From Candidatus Zixiibacteriota bacterium (lineage in GTDB: Bacteria; Zixibacteria; MSB-5A5; GN15; JAAZOE01), in NCBI GenBank assembly GCA_030588275.1, contig JAUUYJ010000002.1:1-26902 (forward strand): a stretch of 26,902 nt of DNA, in the 5' to 3' direction. A program made the translations under genes and the position numbers. The number at the start of each line of letters is the position of its first letter. The stretch's first letter is position 1. Shown here one piece after another: positions 25,740 through 26,902 of this stretch. A model generated the notes under the pieces. That model saw only the letters and a program-made list of their open reading frames with translations. It did no database searches and was not told where the DNA came from.

Positions 25740-26057
25740 ATGTCAAAACGTGACGAATCATTCTTTGCCGAAGTTGCCGTCGATCAGCTTGTGCTTGATG
25801 CGTTCGGATCGGAAACATCGGCATATTATAAGAATGCTTCCGATATTGACCGGGATGAACTGTTCGACAAATTTCAATCACGATTGCGATGGCATCTGGC
25901 CCGATCCCTTTCACCCCGGCAAAAAGAGGTCATGCGACTGTATCTCATGGGAAAGAAGCAGAGGGAAATCGGCGCTCTTTTGGGAATCAAGCAACAGGTT
26001 GTTAGTATTTATAAAACACGTGCTATCAAAAGGTTGCGAGAACTTTTATTGAAGTAG
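25740..26057 (+). CDS. Sigma-70 region 4-like HTH protein without other sigma domains
   Basis: A 105-residue protein. Residues 57-105 match sigma-70 region 4 or a similar HTH: SPRQKEVMRLYLMGKKQREI, then GALLGIKQQVVSIYKTRAIKRL. This is the usual L-x-E/R-IA-x-x-LG-x-x-x-x-V-x-x-x-x-x-R-A layout. The first 56 residues are acidic and helical with no sigma region 2, so it cannot act as a full sigma factor. It may be a transcription regulator that binds -35-like DNA or touches RNA polymerase, or a reduced sigma-like factor. AGGT stands nine bases before the ATG. The region upstream is extremely pyrimidine-rich. Confidence 0.75.
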   Translation: MSKRDESFFAEVAVDQLVLDAFGSETSAYYKNASDIDRDELFDKFQSRLRWHLARSLSPRQKEVMRLYLMGKKQREIGALLGIKQQVVSIYKTRAIKRLRELLLK

Positions 26058-26163
26058 GTGTATGTAAAATAACTATAGTGCGAAAGATAGACGTTTTATT
26101 ACAAAGAATTATTACTTTTTCACCGTAGTACTTGCAGAGTACCCCTCACGCGTTAGAAAACAT

Positions 26164-26169
26164 TATAAT
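26164..26169 (+). promoter_or_regulatory. Perfect -10 box (TATAAT) before the small-ORF locus
   Basis: TATAAT occurs at 26164-26169, with no recognisable -35 at 16-18 bases spacing. TTGCAG at 26132-26137 is too far away. The predicted transcript start, near 26175, is only a few bases before the SD-like element at 26178. Of the 26058-26163 stretch I see only a short hairpin (GTACT/AGTAC, 26128-26142). Confidence 0.5.
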
Positions 26170-26177
26170 GCGTTTCC

Positions 26178-26189
26178 AAAGGAGGTGAT
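26178..26189 (+). promoter_or_regulatory. 12-base complement of the 16S rRNA 3' tail (orphan Shine-Dalgarno)
   Basis: AAAGGAGGTGAT is the exact complement of the conserved 16S 3' end ATCACCTCCTTT. No ATG, GTG or TTG stands 5-12 bases behind it in any frame; the only GTG overlaps the element itself. It therefore looks like a ribosome-binding sequence without a normal start codon. Confidence 0.7.
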
Positions 26190-26250
26190 ACCCCTCGAAA
26201 TAGCTCCCCACATTAAAAATCCGCCGTCAATTGAAAATTACATTCGGTAG
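26185..26250 (+). CDS. Possible 21-codon leader ORF (uncertain)
   Basis: A GTG at 26185 inside the SD-like element opens a 21-codon frame beginning MIPLEIAPHIK and ending NYIR at TAG 26248-26250. The stop is followed at once by the SD of the 57-residue ORF. The arrangement is that of a leader peptide. The GTG, however, is too close to GGAGG to use it, so initiation is doubtful and the frame may be chance. Confidence 0.2.
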   Translation: MIPLEIAPHIKNPPSIENYIR

Positions 26251-26260
26251 GGGAGGCATT

Positions 26261-26434
26261 ATGCCCAAGAGAAAAGAGGCTATTGTGTATGCTCAGGTCG
26301 GTGAAAAAGATCTATGGCATCCGTACGGTCTGCAATGTCTATCGGCTGACCGGTTTACCAAAGTTGTAAACCGAATCCTTAATGGTCGTTTTGATATGCT
26401 GGACCTACGCAATATCCATCCTATGGAAGGTTAG
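26261..26434 (+). CDS. Small hypothetical protein, 57 residues
   Basis: Unrecognised small, probably cytoplasmic protein. ATG 26261 has GGGGAGG ending five bases before it, a strong SD, which decides it over the TTG at 26231. The sequence starts MPKRKEAIVYAQVGEKDLWH and has one Cys (Cys26), a basic start, and a C-terminal half with FTKVVNRILNGRFDMLDL that may form a helix. No membrane segment or known motif is seen. The SD can pair with CTCCCC at 26204-26209, so its translation may be structure-controlled. A second small ORF begins two bases after its stop. Confidence 0.6.
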   Translation: MPKRKEAIVYAQVGEKDLWHPYGLQCLSADRFTKVVNRILNGRFDMLDLRNIHPMEG

Positions 26435-26436
26435 CC

Positions 26437-26541
26437 ATGCGGTCAGGAGCTAAGACAACTACCGCATTTGGAGAACCATCTGAGGGGGAAAAGATTTGGC
26501 CGACTCTCGGCTTGAGGGTCGGCCAATTTGAATACTGTTAG
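26437..26541 (+). CDS. Possible 34-residue small ORF
   Basis: ATG 26437 opens a 34-codon frame starting MRSGAKTTTAFGEPSEGEK and ending in FEYC before TAG 26539-26541. GGAAGG (26425-26430), within the last codons of the 57-residue ORF, gives an SD with a six-base spacer. The frame runs through the strong hairpin at 26496-26526, which would then lie inside a coding region. It may be a real tandem small gene or a chance frame across a 3' UTR. Confidence 0.3.
   Translation: MRSGAKTTTAFGEPSEGEKIWPTLGLRVGQFEYC
26496..26526. terminator. Strong hairpin between convergent genes
   Basis: The arms 26496-26508 (TTGGCCGACTCTC) and 26514-26526 (GAGGGTCGGCCAA) form 13 pairs, one a T-G wobble, with a five-base loop. 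Plus-strand T-richness after it is short (TTT). On the minus strand AAATCTTTTCC follows. It could end transcription from both the small-ORF locus and the minus-strand peptidase gene. Confidence 0.65.
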
Positions 26542-26562
26542 AAAGTGGCGTTATTAGGTTAA

Positions 26563-26901
26563 TCATTCAACCAATGGTTTAATCGTTACGTTGCCAAATC
26601 GAGCAACCTGATCCTTTATGTCGTCCGCCTTTCCGACAAGAATAATTGCATAATCAGATTTTGGAAAATATTGGCTGGAAACATTGGAAACGTTTTCCGT
26701 TGTAACGTTCCTGATATTTTCCTGATAATCCTCATATCTGGAATTGTCTAATTTGTAAAACCAGATATTGGAAAAAACGTTTGCCAATGCGTCATTGGTT
26801 TCAAACTGGAGTGGGTATAGTCCGCTACGATATTTTGCCGACCCGGTTAATTCCGAATCAGGGACCGGTTCCGTTTGCATCCGTTTTGATTCTTTCAGGA
26901 T
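26563..26901 (-). CDS. C-terminus of an M16-family (zinc protease-like) peptidase, partial
   Basis: The last 112 residues of a minus-strand protein that continues beyond the right edge. The visible part has the late M16 layout: ANVFSNIWFYKLDNSRYEDY, then IRNVTTENVSNVSSQYF, then DYAIILVGKADDIKDQVARFG. This matches the C-terminal half of pitrilysin-type peptidases, where a helix with VTAEDV and a YLxPD-like strand is followed by a VVVGD strand. The catalytic HxxEH region, if present, lies outside the window. The frame is open to the edge, so the ATG at 26880 is internal. It converges on the small-ORF locus. Confidence 0.75.
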   Translation of the reverse strand: MLKESKRMQTEPVPDSELTGSAKYRSGLYPLQFETNDALANVFSNIWFYKLDNSRYEDYQENIRNVTTENVSNVSSQYFPKSDYAIILVGKADDIKDQVARFGNVTIKPLVE

Positions 26902-26902
26902 A

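Noticed and set aside
26178..26189. End of a 16S rRNA gene on the minus strand
   Set aside because: Only the last 12 bases match; the sequence next to them on the minus strand does not resemble the conserved end of 16S rRNA.
26170..26530. Promoter-to-terminator unit of about 350 bases as tmRNA, RNase P RNA or SRP RNA
   Set aside because: No tRNA-like T-arm (GGTTCGA), no RNase P core (GAGGAAAGTCC) and no GGAA-capped SRP loop is present. GGTCAGG at 26441 resembles the SRP loop, but its 3' partner AAGCAGCC is missing. SD-led ORFs explain the stretch better.

Overview
The window reads as a chromosomal segment of a Gram-negative, free-living bacterium. It has lipoprotein export, a prepilin peptidase, membrane-embedded glycosyltransferases and SD-led genes, often with GGAGG four to five bases before the start codon. 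The DUF2723 (GT117-type) protein, the M16 peptidase and the general gene style fit the FCB group, possibly candidate phylum Zixibacteria. That placement is inference from gene content only. No insertion sequence, prophage, tRNA, rRNA or CRISPR array was seen.

Bases 1-5102 form one plus-strand operon-like run: dnaK (cut by the left edge), dnaJ, prmA, rsmE and a type IV prepilin peptidase. A PAS-containing histidine kinase without a partner regulator follows at 5278-7152. Next come efp, whose modification loop carries Arg at the tip, and a short RNase HIII-like gene whose GTG start overlaps the efp stop. A convergent hairpin region separates these from a minus-strand lipoprotein of unknown role (8635-9387).

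Bases 9654-12148 encode a membrane-anchored multi-GAF protein and a single-domain response regulator in overlapping frames. The GAF protein ends in a HisKA-like helical hairpin that has lost its phospho-accepting His, and it has no ATPase domain. A clear promoter and an FMN riboswitch (12202-12398) then control ribD-ribE-ribBA-ribH-nusB. The riboswitch terminator's T-run touches the ribD ATG, so one hairpin can both end transcription and hide the ribosome-binding region.

Bases 16400-24978 are a compact glycan operon: DUF2723 O-mannosyltransferase-like protein, GT4 glycosyltransferase, UPF0104/AglD-like membrane protein, GT2 polyprenyl-phosphate sugar synthase-like protein, NAD-dependent sugar epimerase and a large GT-C enzyme. 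Together they suggest polyprenyl-linked sugar synthesis followed by transfer on the periplasmic side. A small anchored coiled-coil-like protein (25059-25607) and a protein with only a sigma-70 region-4-like HTH (25740-26057) follow.

The most unusual stretch is 26160-26545. A perfect TATAAT is followed at once by a 12-base match to the complement of the 16S rRNA 3' tail with no usable start codon behind it. Then come small ORFs, each with its own SD, and several overlapping RNA folds. The right edge holds the C-terminus of a minus-strand M16-family peptidase.
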